Positions 40,360 through 50,800 of a DNA stretch of 64,000 nt are shown here, one piece after another. The stretch's first letter is position 1; each line of letters starts with the position of its first letter. The notes beneath the pieces were generated by a model. It was not told the DNA's origin. It ran no database searches and was given only the letters and a program-made list of their open reading frames with translations. The position numbers and the translations under genes are program-made. Source of the DNA: Symsagittifera roscoffensis (lineage: Eukaryota; Xenacoelomorpha; Acoela; Convolutidae); NCBI RefSeq assembly GCF_963678635.1, contig NC_087062.1:17223789-17287788 (forward strand), read 5' to 3'.

Positions 40360-42175
40360 CACTGAACTTACCTCTCAAGATAGTAACTTCCCACAAAGTC
40401 CAATTTCTCATATAACAGTCCACCAGCCGAACATTGACGACGTATGTGAGTAAATTGTAGAACAACCACATATCATAATTTTTTGTTCTTAAAACAGTCT
40501 TCTTTTTAGCACACGATGAGTTACAGGTTGGTTCTCTCAATCGTTCACTTTCCTACCCATCAAACCTCCAACGCCAATGTTCCCGCGTTTACCTCTAATA
40601 CCTAGCCTCATCTCCGCTACCCAGTTTTTCTTCTGACTCACCAGGCATTGACTCAGATGACTTTACGCAAACAGTTACTTACACAATCTCTAACTTTAAA
40701 AAATCAGATATAGAAAACCCGGACGAATTCATTGATTCAAAACCAAGCCCAAAAATTTTCTCTCAACTACTTTTCGAACTCATTACTTCCAACCATTACA
40801 ATAAAACCCCCTCATCATATACCGACGCAACTCATATCCTTTCCCCATTATCAAGTAACCAACTTGACGCACCTAGCCCCATGACCTACAATCAATTAGA
40901 GCATGAATTAGATGACTTTGTGAAACAACAGCAACACCTTCATGGCACAAATTACAAATTAACAATTCACCAACTAACACACTCAGGCTCAACACCATAA
41001 TCCTCAGTTCATTCAGTTCATATTGCGCCCACAAGAGCACAAAAATTTTTTAAACGAAAACACCCTAACTTTCCACCCAAATTTCTTATTAGCCGTCCAC
41101 GTTCATCCCGATTTTTTTCCAATCACCCTCAACATACTTACCCTTCAGAACTTTTATTTCGTAACTTGCCGTTTTCCCCCCAATTTACATACAATACAAC
41201 AACTAACGACAAACAGTTGAACTTATTCTTTGACGAAATTGTGCGAATTCCCACACTCTCTTGGACCACCTACTACAATAATACTAACCCACAAAACATT
41301 TTTTTAAAAACTAATCCCCAAAGACCATGAATTCTGTCATTACCTCATTCGTCAACTAACCACTACACTACAGGAAAATCAATTCACTGCCATGGGATTA
41401 AATCAGACCTTCAATCGAATCATAGCACCACGCTCTAACCGATTTTCAATTAACCAATACGATCATGTTATAAAGCGATATATGAAAGACACCCCAAACA
41501 AAGATGACCCAAAATATAAACCTCAACTAATAGTAAAAAATTTCAATAAATCTGAATGTGTTTTCCGTCTGGATAGCACAAACAAAAATTTAATATTATA
41601 AATGTTCCCGCACTAACAAACACCAAAGCTTCATAACAAACACCAAAGCATTATAAATTCATGCAACAACATCATATAACTAACCCACCAACACGTATTC
41701 CACAACATCGTTTTATGTTTTTTTTAACTCAAAGTATACCTCACCATTTTACTTTAACTAAAATTATTGTATAAAATCTACAAATTTAGACGATATATAC
41801 ATAAATATGATCCAATCAGACAAATGTATATGTGCTGCAAACAAACAAAAAATATCTTCACTGATGACGAACTCCCACTCATTGTTCCCCATGAATATAT
41901 ACAGCCCATTGAATTAAGCCTATTAGAACACATTCACAAAACTAATTTAAGAACAATAAACTGTATTTTCTTATTCAAAACACAAATCGTGAGTTTTCAC
42001 TTCTTATCAAAGGAGTTAACACCAACAGAACGCTTGAATTTCTCTGGTTTCTGTTGCGCACTAAAAACGTAGTATTCCGCATGCTTGCCAAACTTCTCCT
42101 TACATCAGATGAAAAACAATTTCCCCATGGATTTTTCCTTGATACAGAACCCTCGTTAAATTGAAAACAATTTTC
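40360..42175 (+). pseudogene. Copy C ORF3 remnant
   Basis: Plus-strand remnant of the 597-codon ORF. The N-terminal acidic segment (PDEFIDSEPSP-like, near 40720), the KRKHPNFPP-like block near 41050 and the LPLIVPHEYIQPIE block near 41870 align in order. Numerous stops. Its presence here shows ORF3 is an old family component. Confidence 0.75.
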
Positions 42176-43671
42176 AAAACTAACCAAGAGAACATAACAC
42201 TTACCAGTATTACACATAATTTTTAATTATTTTTTCCAAGATTTTACTGATCAATCATCTGAAACAACAAAATCTAAATAAAAAATCGCAAACTCTATTT
42301 TTCGGTTTAACAAGGAAACTGAATTATCTAAGAGCAGTAAAGTTCGTAACAAATGCAATAAGTTAAACATTTCGTAATATAAATTTTAAAGATTAAAAGT
42401 AATGAAAAAAGTAAAAGTAAACTATAAAAGTAAAAGTAAACTAATGAGATGAAAATAAATTACAAGAAACTAATCTTTTTATTTGTGCTTCTTTTGTAAA
42501 ATTCAAACAAAGTAATTTCACTCGCGCACATTTCACGCACTCTTTCCACCAAACTCGCACAACTCGTCCGCGTAGAATTGCTTAATAAATGAGTTTCAAA
42601 TTTCAACTCTTACTGATAACTACTCACGCGTTTAAAACATTCCCTCAACCCAGTTAGAAGAAGTTATAAATTAATTAAAACTAACCAACGCAGCTTACTA
42701 ACACCACAAAATCAACCGCAAGTATAAAAAAAAGTCCCACGGTACTCAGACCAGGTTAATCACTGATTAAACTCAGATTAAAACTGGATAATTCAATCTT
42801 TTGAAACCCACTTCCGAGTTTTTTTGAAACCACTTAAAACAATAAAACTCAAAAGGAAAACCCGAAACGAAAAAATGTGTTTTTGATGAAAGGACGCAAC
42901 CAAAGACAGAAAAAAAACACATGATAAAAAAAACAAAAACTTGAACACAAAAAAAGACTCTGCTCAAAGAGACAGTGAAATTATAACACACTGTGGCCTC
43001 AACAACCAGAACGACGTTGCTCGAAGTACATGCTCCCACCATTTGCTACGAGCCCGATCCTTAGTGTTTGATAGGAGGGGCTCCATGGTGAGCAACTCTT
43101 TAAATTAACCAAAATTAAACAATTTTTGCGAACATCAAAACATCATATCTAAAACTGATCTCACTAACAAGATTTCTTACAGTAAACGGAAAGAGCAGCA
43201 AAGGGAGATGAAAACTCGACGAAATTCAAAACAGGAATGGCATATCTATTGATTTGTTGCCGCAGTCATAACCCTCGCAGGTTTTGAAGTGAGGACCCAA
43301 CATTCATTGAAAAAGAACTATGGCCAACTCGATGTGGACTTCACACGCGGATCATAGTGACTTGTCGCTTCGCTTAGAAAAAGCTTACTTCATCTTATAC
43401 GTAGTCTCGCTCTAGCTTAACGAAACCAACACATCATTGCATCAATCTGAAACGTTGACACAACCACTCAAAACGATCTGTAATGAAACGAGACCCACAT
43501 CTGGAAAACGAACAACTGTACTCTTTCGCTCGACGAAAACAACTACATCTCTCCTTCCTTCACGCAGTCAGTGCTTCAAAAGAAACTACTCAATAGAACA
43601 GAAGTCTCTCTATCCATCCTTCACTACAACAAACAGTTTGGAAACTAAAAACTCTGTAAACCCCGAATGGA
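42176..43671 (+). other. Copy C 3' noncoding tail
   Basis: AT-rich sequence aligning in blocks with 62559-64000 of copy B, including a decayed version of the 3' intron (the acceptor region near 42230 has CCAAG; the GTAAGT donor is lost) and the segment AACTAACCAACGCAGCTTAC near 42683. The distance from a shared GAGCAACTC-like block (about 43090) to the LTR start is ~580 bp. This predicts that copy B's 3' LTR starts near 64,100. I see no clear polypurine tract before the LTR. Confidence 0.65.
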
Positions 43672-44031
43672 TGGAACCAGTTTAAAGTTTAAAGCTAGTA
43701 TTTGAATCCTTATTAAATTAATCACTATAAAGTACTTCTTACTAATCAATCATGATCCATAACTAGCACTGGTATTCAAATGTAGTGCTGAAACTACTTG
43801 TATTTTCAGCACCAGAACAATTTGAATAAATTTAGAAGACAGTTGGTATCCTTTGGAACAATTTTCAGATACCTAACCCGCAAATACCTAGGTTAAGAGT
43901 AAGATTAAGATTGGTATTAGACTAAGAAGTTGCACGAATGTATCCGGCCGAAAAAAAAATAGCGCGACGAACAGACGGTGTACCTTATCTGAAATTACTC
44001 TGCGAATAAGCCACCTCTGACCTAAACTCCG
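43672..44031 (+). mobile_element. Copy C 3' LTR (~360 bp)
   Basis: Starts TGGAACC like the other LTRs and aligns along its length with 45679-46086, ending near the CTAAACTC equivalent of CTAACTCA. It contains the conserved palindrome (43785-43812, one arm mismatch). It lacks AATAAA and the clean TATA box, as expected for an older copy. What follows is not the primer-binding site, which confirms this is a 3' (or solo) LTR. Confidence 0.85.
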
Positions 44032-44289
44032 GCTATCCTTTTTTCTTCTTCAATTTTGTGCAAAAAGCGTTCAGCGAATAGGAACGTCTTACGGTTCTGG
44101 TAGGATGAAATACTCATGTCCCTTAATCATGAAATTAGCCCCCGAAAAACTCACAATGCAGGTGTGAAAAAAACTAATCAACAATTAGGAGTTGTATTTG
44201 TTAAATTTTTCACGGAAATTATCTTCTAATATATTACATGAGACTACTCAAATAATTTTTTCGATCCAGGACTTCACAAGTCATTAATC
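44032..44289. other. Spacer downstream of GTPase gene
   Basis: 258 bp between the copy C LTR end and the GTPase stop codon. It is probably the GTPase 3' UTR on the minus strand. No canonical AATAAA was found on that strand. Confidence 0.4.
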
Positions 44290-45657
44290 TCACTCCTTGC
44301 CCTGTTCCACTTCTAAAGTTGGCAACTTCTTCGACTCTTGCTCGTATGTGGCACCGAAACGTCTACTAGCTCGCGGCGGTAGTGGGTTTATGTCACCAGT
44401 GTATGAGTTATCCATCACCGTAACATCAAAACATTCTGGTGCCCTGACTGGAGCCATTTTTGACCACTTAACTCTCTTGCCGCACCCGATTCCTTTTCCC
44501 GAGTTGTCGTAACTCTTTACGTTGAGCTGCTTCTTCGTATCAGATTTGGTAACTTGAAATCGGTACTCACTGTAATCATAGCAGAAGCTAAAGGTAGCCA
44601 TCTCATCTGCTGCTCTTCTCAAATCATGAGCAAGATCAGTCGAAGGTCGAGCACCGCACTCCGTTGAACCATCACAACCCTCGATCTTCTGCCACACAAG
44701 TGAACAGTGAGGGCATTTGCGGAAATTGCTGTCGACGTCCTTGTAGTATTTAGAAGCCTCCACTCGGATCCCTGCAATAATCTTTCTCATCTGGTTGGTC
44801 ATATTAGCAATATGTCCGGCTTCTGAAGCTGATGTAGGTCCAAGAAAGGTGAAGTTATTCGAGTTTGAGACACGCACTTGTGCATCTGTGATTTTTTCAA
44901 GTACCCAAGCTTGAAACTCAAAGATTAGATCAACTTGGTCCTCTTCTGCGAACTTCTCTCGTTCCTCATAGAAAACTTCTGTTATTTTCTGGAGGTGCTT
45001 GAGTTCATTTCTGGTGTCACGCATTATTTTTATGTTCCCATCTGCGATATCGAATATCTTCAGGAACAATTTTTTGTCGATGTTGATGTTTCTAGCAGGC
45101 TTTCTTTTAATCTGTCTCATGATAGATTCCCTTAAATCCGTTTTGCTGGTGTTCAGTCCGCAGAAAACAGCCGAACGTATTCCAGCTTTTCGCTTCAGAA
45201 GGTCAAGACATTCTTGATTGTTCCATGTTACCTGGTCCATATGCGTTATGCATACACCTAAAAGTTCTGGGGGTAGGTCTTCGGGGATGAACCTACTAGA
45301 GTATTGGATAATTTTGCTTATTACATTATCAGTTCGTTGATCCGCTTTCACAACATTTAGGATGCAATTTACAGGCATGAAATTGATAGCATGCATGATG
45401 TGCAGATTATGCTGGAACGGGTCGTCAATCGGATTGCTTCCAGGAGTGTCAGCAACTACCAGGGACCCATCTTTGGTACTGATCACTGCAGTGGCTCGCG
45501 TGTAGCTTTTAGAACTCGCAGAACTTCTGTTTTCAGCGCCAGTCAGTTGCTCAAGAATTGTAGATTTGCCACTTCCTACATCCCCCATTAGTACAATATA
45601 TTTGTTGGGTTTTGGTACGTATCTCTTCTTAAATGCGCCCACATCAGACCGACTCAT
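44290..45657 (-). CDS. P-loop GTPase with RING2/IBR-like Cys cluster
   Basis: Intact 455-codon ORF. N-terminal G domain: P-loop GDVGSGKST (residues 25-33), DTPG (70-73, G3) and THMD (138-141) as a variant G4. This is the layout of the AIG1/GIMAP-septin-like TRAFAC GTPases. The middle (about 200-300) is helical and charged, possibly a coiled coil. At 315-334 lies CPHC-x8-GC-x5-C, and at 391-393 GCG followed by KRVKW, resembling the zinc-binding RING2 core of RBR/IBR ubiquitin ligases. No signal peptide or membrane segment, so probably cytosolic. GIMAP-like GTPases often act in immunity; that role here is inference. Start chosen because a splice acceptor sits one base before the ATG. It is the only intact non-retroelement gene in the window. 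Confidence 0.85.
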   Translation of the reverse strand: MSRSDVGAFKKRYVPKPNKYIVLMGDVGSGKSTILEQLTGAENRSSASSKSYTRATAVISTKDGSLVVADTPGSNPIDDPFQHNLHIMHAINFMPVNCILNVVKADQRTDNVISKIIQYSSRFIPEDLPPELLGVCITHMDQVTWNNQECLDLLKRKAGIRSAVFCGLNTSKTDLRESIMRQIKRKPARNINIDKKLFLKIFDIADGNIKIMRDTRNELKHLQKITEVFYEEREKFAEEDQVDLIFEFQAWVLEKITDAQVRVSNSNNFTFLGPTSASEAGHIANMTNQMRKIIAGIRVEASKYYKDVDSNFRKCPHCSLVWQKIEGCDGSTECGARPSTDLAHDLRRAADEMATFSFCYDYSEYRFQVTKSDTKKQLNVKSYDNSGKGIGCGKRVKWSKMAPVRAPECFDVTVMDNSYTGDINPLPPRASRRFGATYEQESKKLPTLEVEQGKE

Positions 45658-45678
45658 TCTGAATCAGAAAGAAAGTTA
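45658..45678 (-). promoter_or_regulatory. Splice acceptor directly before the GTPase ATG
   Basis: On the minus strand a pyrimidine-rich run TTTCTTTCTGATTCAG ends at 45659, leaving a single A before the ATG. It can be the 3' end of an intron in the 5' UTR or a spliced-leader trans-splice site. Only 18 bp of this intron or outron remain before the copy B LTR begins, so the original upstream sequence has been displaced beyond copy B. Confidence 0.65.
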
Positions 45679-46086
45679 TGGAACCTGATCTAAACTATAT
45701 TTTATGATTGGATAAATTAAATGTTTTACCAATGTAAAGTATTTAATATTAACCAATCATGATCCATCTAACTAACAACCCACTTATTTGTAAGTGCTGA
45801 AGTTACTTGTAATTTCAGCACCAGAGAGATTTGAATTTAACTTAGAAATTAGTTGGACTCTCCCGAGCACTTCAGCAGCCGCAATAAACCAGTATACCCT
45901 AGATCTATTGAGCCTAGCAGAGACTAGTTAAACAACCTGAGACTAGATAGTATAAGAGTAAGATTAGGATCGGTATTAGACTAAGAAGTTGCACGAATCT
46001 ATCCGGCCGAAAATAAGATAGCGTGACGAGCAGACGGTGTACCCTATCCGAAATTACTCTATGAGTTACACTCCAGTCCTAACTCA
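45679..46086 (+). mobile_element. Copy B 5' LTR (408 bp)
   Basis: Begins TGGAACC and ends CTAACTCA (canonical TG...CA), two bases before the primer-binding site. Start and end are fixed by alignment with the LTRs at 17189-17600 and 43672-44031. A TATAAGAG box lies at 45951-45958 and an AATAAA at 45883-45888. The AATAAA lies upstream of the TATA, so both cannot serve in the usual U3-R order. I take the TATA as the likelier promoter, with low certainty. Confidence 0.9.
45794..45821 (+). promoter_or_regulatory. Conserved 28 bp LTR palindrome
   Basis: Arms GTGCTGAAGTTAC and GTAATTTCAGCAC around a 2 bp centre; one arm mismatch here, a perfect match in copy A and one mismatch in copy C. A two-fold symmetric site in the U3 part of all three LTRs suggests a dimeric transcription-factor site or a hairpin. 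Confidence 0.75.
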
Positions 46087-46088
46087 TC

Positions 46089-46111
46089 TGGTGCGACCAT
46101 AAGTCTCGAAC
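46089..46111 (+). promoter_or_regulatory. Primer-binding site
   Basis: Begins TGGTGCGACCATA two bases after the LTR end, the standard position for annealing a tRNA 3' CCA end. The complement extends into a T-loop-like TTCGAGA segment (46105-46111), so the match to a tRNA could span the whole 3' arm. Copy A keeps the first 16 bases. The tRNA is not identified. Confidence 0.7.
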
Positions 46112-46174
46112 AAGACCTTATTAGATTAGAATTAACCAAAATTAGATTAGAAATTAGACAAAAACATTTACAAA

Positions 46175-46408
46175 ATGTTATACGACAATAATTTAATTGA
46201 AATGTCTCTCCGACTCAATAGATCCGAGCCAATATTCCGAACCATAATAGAACTACCCGGAATTGGAAGAAGACATCGAACCAAAGACGACATACGACAA
46301 AGTAGAAACTTGCCGTATAGTTACATGATAGTTCGGCAAAAGCCAGAACAAACTTTTATATTTCGAATACTACTTGCAATGAATTTAGATTTCCATTTGC
46401 AAACATAA
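46175..46408 (+). CDS. Leader ORF, 77 codons, unknown function
   Basis: First ORF after the primer-binding site. The peptide is mildly basic, without membrane segment or recognised motif, and ends NLDFHLQT. In copy A the same ORF starts at the homologous ATG and keeps its C-terminus after a one-base deletion. Over the first ~32 codons the two copies differ by six silent and six replacement codons, more silent change than expected for noncoding DNA. It could encode a short protein, act as an upstream ORF controlling ribosome flow, or supply a coding first exon. Confidence 0.5.
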   Translation: MLYDNNLIEMSLRLNRSEPIFRTIIELPGIGRRHRTKDDIRQSRNLPYSYMIVRQKPEQTFIFRILLAMNLDFHLQT

Positions 46409-46738
46409 AACCTTGAAGTAAATCTTCAAAATCATTTCAGGCGCTAAACAAAATTAATATTATACAATAACGATTGATAAAAAGATCTAAGATCGTTTTC
46501 CTAAAATTCTGCAGTATTATACAAAACATGTTTGAAAAATATTTATTGGAAAAAAAAAAATAAAAATTAGTAGCATGACAATAAATGGTTAGTAATCATA
46601 AATCATCCTGTTGTTCCAGCTTCATCACCTAAAACATAACAGCAATCATCAACTCACTAATATCATAAAATACTAAATCTTTCCTTTACACAAATTTAAA
46701 ACCTCATTAAAACTTAAAGTCACTTAATTTTAAAACCA

Positions 46739-46823
46739 GATCATCAAGGCTTATCCTTGGATCTTAAATCATTTTCTACTTCATTACATTTTAAATTTGA
46801 TCATCAAGGCTTATCCTTGGATC
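46739..46823 (+). repeat. Paired leader stem-loops, 60 bp apart
   Basis: Identical hairpins at 46739-46763 and 46799-46823: GATC-AT-CAAGG-CTTAT-CCTTG-GATC. A 5 bp stem caps a self-complementary GATC pair with a two-base bulge. Copy A has both, with perfect stems and altered loops. A likely role in RNA packaging or dimerisation is inferred from position between primer-binding site and gag. Confidence 0.75.
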
Positions 46824-47037
46824 AAACAGAACAACTTTGTTCTCCCCCACCCACTTAATTAGTGTCTAACGACCTCAAACGTCGATTCACTACCCAACCC
46901 TTTCTAAAGACCCAAGACTAATAGAAATTTTTAAACAAAACTAATCATTCAAATTAGGATAAACAGTGAAGAACTTCGGTTATTCATCCTTCACTTGATC
47001 CCCCCTCTTACCAGACCCAGGATAAATCTTAGACTTA

Positions 47038-47160
47038 GTAAGTTTAAAATAGTATCTAACGAACTACTCGCGTTCTAATTATACCTGAACCTTGTGGATC
47101 GATTTACTATTCTCCAACCCTTGAACACAATCACTACCCCTAAGTAAGATTAAGTAAGTT
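47038..47160 (+). promoter_or_regulatory. Candidate splice donors in leader
   Basis: GTAAGTTT at 47038-47045 and GTAAGTT at 47154-47160 (with a weaker GTAAGA at 47144) are all preserved in copy A within nearly identical sequence (for example 16066-16072 on the minus strand). They lie upstream of the first long ORF, where a donor for a subgenomic env-type mRNA would be expected. Use is not shown by sequence alone. Confidence 0.45.
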
Positions 47161-47339
47161 AACACCTTAGCTTATACTAGTCACGAGAAAGTAAAAATCA
47201 TTCTTCGGAATCGATATACCTTTCTCTCCAACCCTGAACAAATAGACCCAGGTTAAGCTAACCAAAAAATCGTAAGGACTAACAGTTTAAGTAATTAGAA
47301 TTCACTTAACAACTTTTTGCATCCGTCATCCTAAACCTT

Positions 47340-47807
47340 ATGTCATTTAAAAACCTAGGAAATAAACAAACAATCGTTTTACACAATTGTGAAATAGATA
47401 ACAAAAAATACGATCTTGTAATCACACCTCATACACAAACAGTTGGATACATTCGCACAAAACGACAAACACTAAAGAGGAAAATAATAACTAAACAAAG
47501 ACAAATAACACGAAAAAGATTTTCAAAAAATCGAAACGCATTTTCAGAATCAGAAACTAACAGTTTAGACGAACTTTACAAACTAAAAGAATCAATAGAT
47601 AAAAATTGCCCACTTCACGATCAACTATATTTTTCTGACTCAGAAACAACTTCAAATTCATCACAAAGAGGAAAAAGAAGAATAAAAAAGCATTATAAAC
47701 ACAAACCAGTACATTTATACAATTGGAATCAACCAATTCGACACATTAATAATTACATATTAACAGTCATCGAACGAAAAAATGAGCTCAACGCACACCC
47801 CAGGTGA
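47340..47807 (+). CDS. Basic 155-aa ORF preceding Gag
   Basis: Lys/Arg-rich protein with a basic central part (TLKRKIITKQRQITRKRFSK at about residues 42-61) that could bind nucleic acid or act as a nuclear signal. An acidic Ser-rich stretch (SDSETTSNSS) and a second basic patch (GKRRIKKHYKHK) follow. No known domain recognised. Its last 26 bp overlap the Gag start in the +1 frame, so Gag may be reached by reinitiation, leaky scanning or frameshifting. Conserved in copy A with the YNWNQPIRHI motif kept. It may be a separate accessory protein or the N-terminal part of a frameshifted Gag. Confidence 0.75.
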   Translation: MSFKNLGNKQTIVLHNCEIDNKKYDLVITPHTQTVGYIRTKRQTLKRKIITKQRQITRKRFSKNRNAFSESETNSLDELYKLKESIDKNCPLHDQLYFSDSETTSNSSQRGKRRIKKHYKHKPVHLYNWNQPIRHINNYILTVIERKNELNAHPR

Positions 47808-50800
47808 AGAAACTCCAGACGATGATGAAATCTTTCCTTTTATAGTAGATGCAGATACTGATAGAGGACAACACATATTTTGTCAAAATTTACTCGTAAA
47901 TTTATTTGAACCCGGAATCAGTGCATGTAAAACAGAGTTCCCCGATGTAAAAATCAAAAGACAAATCATAGATCACTATCTAAAAGATATATGCAACATA
48001 ACACAACAATATGGAATCTACTCTATAGAATTCACTTCCCCAAACCATAATAATAGAACATACACTATTCAAACAGACGACCTTGATTTAGAATTTTCAA
48101 AAGTTTTTTCAGAATATATAAAAAGCATACAATACCATAACTCACAAAGAGCAAACTCCATTTTCACCAATGAAGTTTTCGCACTAATATATAGTTATAT
48201 TTCGATATTAGAAAATGAACTCCCATTAACAAATGTCTCACCGACAGAAACATCTAAACATTTAAGAGTACGACATGAAATCACACTACTCTCTAGTTAT
48301 TTAAACATCATTAAAGAAAATTTCACGAAAGACGACGTTTCACAACATACCAAACACGATTTACAAAAAATTTTAGCATGGTTCATAATAGATTATTTTA
48401 CACACAATATTGATTTAATTGCACAAGCAAGAAAAAATTTTAGACCCCAAAATTCGAACGATGATACCGCTATCACAGAACAATCAGATTATGTTTGGGA
48501 CCCCGAATGGTCTCATCCAGCATTTATAAGCTTCCCACAATCAATCTCAAGTCAAGCAATAAGTACAATATCTTACATAAGAGATTATGTAAGAGTAATA
48601 CCATTAACAATTGATGCAACACCATTAAACTATAATACATTTTTACCCGATACACAAAATAATAGTTTAAACTCTACAGTCATACACAATGAAAACCTCA
48701 ATGGAACTAGGAATCTTACTCAACAAGATATACAGACACCATCACACTTCATAAATGAAGAAATTGTACACACAACAACTACACAACAAAGTATTTCACC
48801 AATACGCCCAAATTTAACAACACCAAGAAATACAAATCCTTCACAAACACAGGTAACCTTACAATCAACCGTTAAACCTTCGGTTGCCCCTAAATATTCA
48901 CATATGGATTACCAAACATACAAACCCATGACAATACCATCAAAAACACGCAAAACATTCACTAGAAACAACTTTGCAGACCATAATTATAATTATACAC
49001 ATCCATCAAAAACAAATTATAAACCACAAAGAAATTTTAATCAATATACAAAACCTCGAAACTGGGATAACCCAACGGCCCAATATAATTCCACAAATTT
49101 TCAACCAAATCCTCCACAGGATCGCAGTGAAAATTACCCATTTTTTCAACAAAATAAAAATAAAAAACAAACATCTTATCAAATGGATTATTTATCCTCA
49201 GATGAAGATTTCTTACAACCAGATATATTTGCACCAAATACTCAAGAATATCGTAGACAAGGAATACAGAAAACACGTACAAACCATAGAAATTTTTCTC
49301 CACAATCAATAGATGCACAATATCAACAACCAATTCAACAACCAAATCCAATTAATATACAATCTTTTCAACCAATTCAACAACAAAATCCAATGACTAC
49401 ACACTCGTATCAACCATCACAAATGCAAAATGAAATACCACTCCCGTATTATCTTCAACAACATGAAATAACAAGAAACCAACTTTCAAATTTTTCTCAA
49501 ATGCCAAATGCAGCTGAATCATTACAAATGACAATGAATCCATACCTTATGGGTGGATCATCAATAACATCAAATAAACCCTTAATGGTTTTCACAGGAA
49601 CAGACCCTGAATACTCTGTAGAAGATTACTTAAATGCAGTAACAGCAAATTTAATTTTAAATATTGGACCTGAACCAATTAACACGCCACTACATCAAAA
49701 CTGGATACATCGACGCACAGCGTTGATACAAACAACCTTAGATGGCGCAGCCCAAAAATGGTTTTCAGTACTACCTCAAGAAATAAAATCAAACTGGAAA
49801 AGATTTACACAAGAATTTTCAAAAATGTTTGACTCCGAAAGAAACAAACAACAACAAAGAGTTTTATGTAATGAAATTCGCAGATTACCAAACGAAACCA
49901 TCAAGCAAATAGCAGTAAGAATCGAAACACTAGTTCGAAAAGCATATTCACTAAATACACATGACTATAAAAACACTAAGATGACAGAAATCTTAATGAT
50001 GACCTTAACACCACAATTAAGGAAAATAGCAATAAAAAAGAGAGCATCACATCCTTCTTCAATTCGAGAACCCGATTTAGATTTTAGAAAACTAGTAGAC
50101 AAACTAGAACAAGCAGAAATCACAATGAAATTAGAAGAAACGGAAAATCTGAAATTACAATACGTTAACAAAATTGAAACGACTCCCACTAATATTAATA
50201 ATATACAAGAATCAGAAACAGATCTCGTTGAAAAAATCACTGAAATACTCAATATTTACGAAAAGAACCCGAACTTTAAAGGCAAACCATCTTTCAAAAA
50301 ATGGTGTAATTATTGCCGACGATACGGACATAGTATTTCCGAATGTAGACAAAAACAACAAGATAGTCAAAATAAACCTCAAAAATACAAAGAACCAAAT
50401 AAATCATTTTATCAATACATGAAAAAAGATCAAAACCTACCAAACAAAAATGTATACAGCAACAACAGTTCAGGAAAACCACTCCCAAACAATACAAGCT
50501 ATACAAGAAATCAATCTCCATATAACTCAAGTTATAGAGGAAGATCACCAGAACGAAGAAACACGTATAATTCATCACAAAATCACTACAATAGACCGAA
50601 TAGTCGAAATAACTACTCCAGATCAAATTCAAATACACAACGATTTGTTTCTAGATCTAATTCTCAATCAAGAAATAACTATTATCCAAACAACCAATCA
50701 CGAAATTCATCATACAATAGGAATAGAAACTACTCCTATAATCGAAACAGAAGTTATTCAAACAACCGAAACCAGAATTACCCGAACAACCGATCAAGGA

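Larger units (their letters stand above)
46409..47339 (+). other. Untranslated leader, unusually well conserved
   Basis: About 930 bp without a convincing gene that aligns almost continuously with copy A (15,887-16,861). It holds the paired stem-loops, conserved GTAAGT sites and long identical stretches such as GTGTCTAACGACCTCAAACG near 46861. This strength of conservation in noncoding sequence suggests packaging, dimerisation or translation-control RNA structure. Confidence 0.7.

Noticed and set aside
45794-45821. LTR palindrome as a Maf recognition element (TGCTGA...TCAGCA)
   Set aside because: Half-sites match but the spacing is far longer than in that site class, so the identity of any binding factor is left open.
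45883-45888. AATAAA in the LTR as the element's poly(A) signal
   Set aside because: It lies upstream of the TATAAGAG box, so in a normal U3-R-U5 layout it would precede transcription start; absent from copy C. Kept only as a possibility.
46155-46408. GTPase ORF as an integral gene of the retroelement
   Set aside because: Copy A has no GTPase next to its LTR, and the gene lies outside the LTR ends defined by three copies, so it is treated as host DNA between two insertions.
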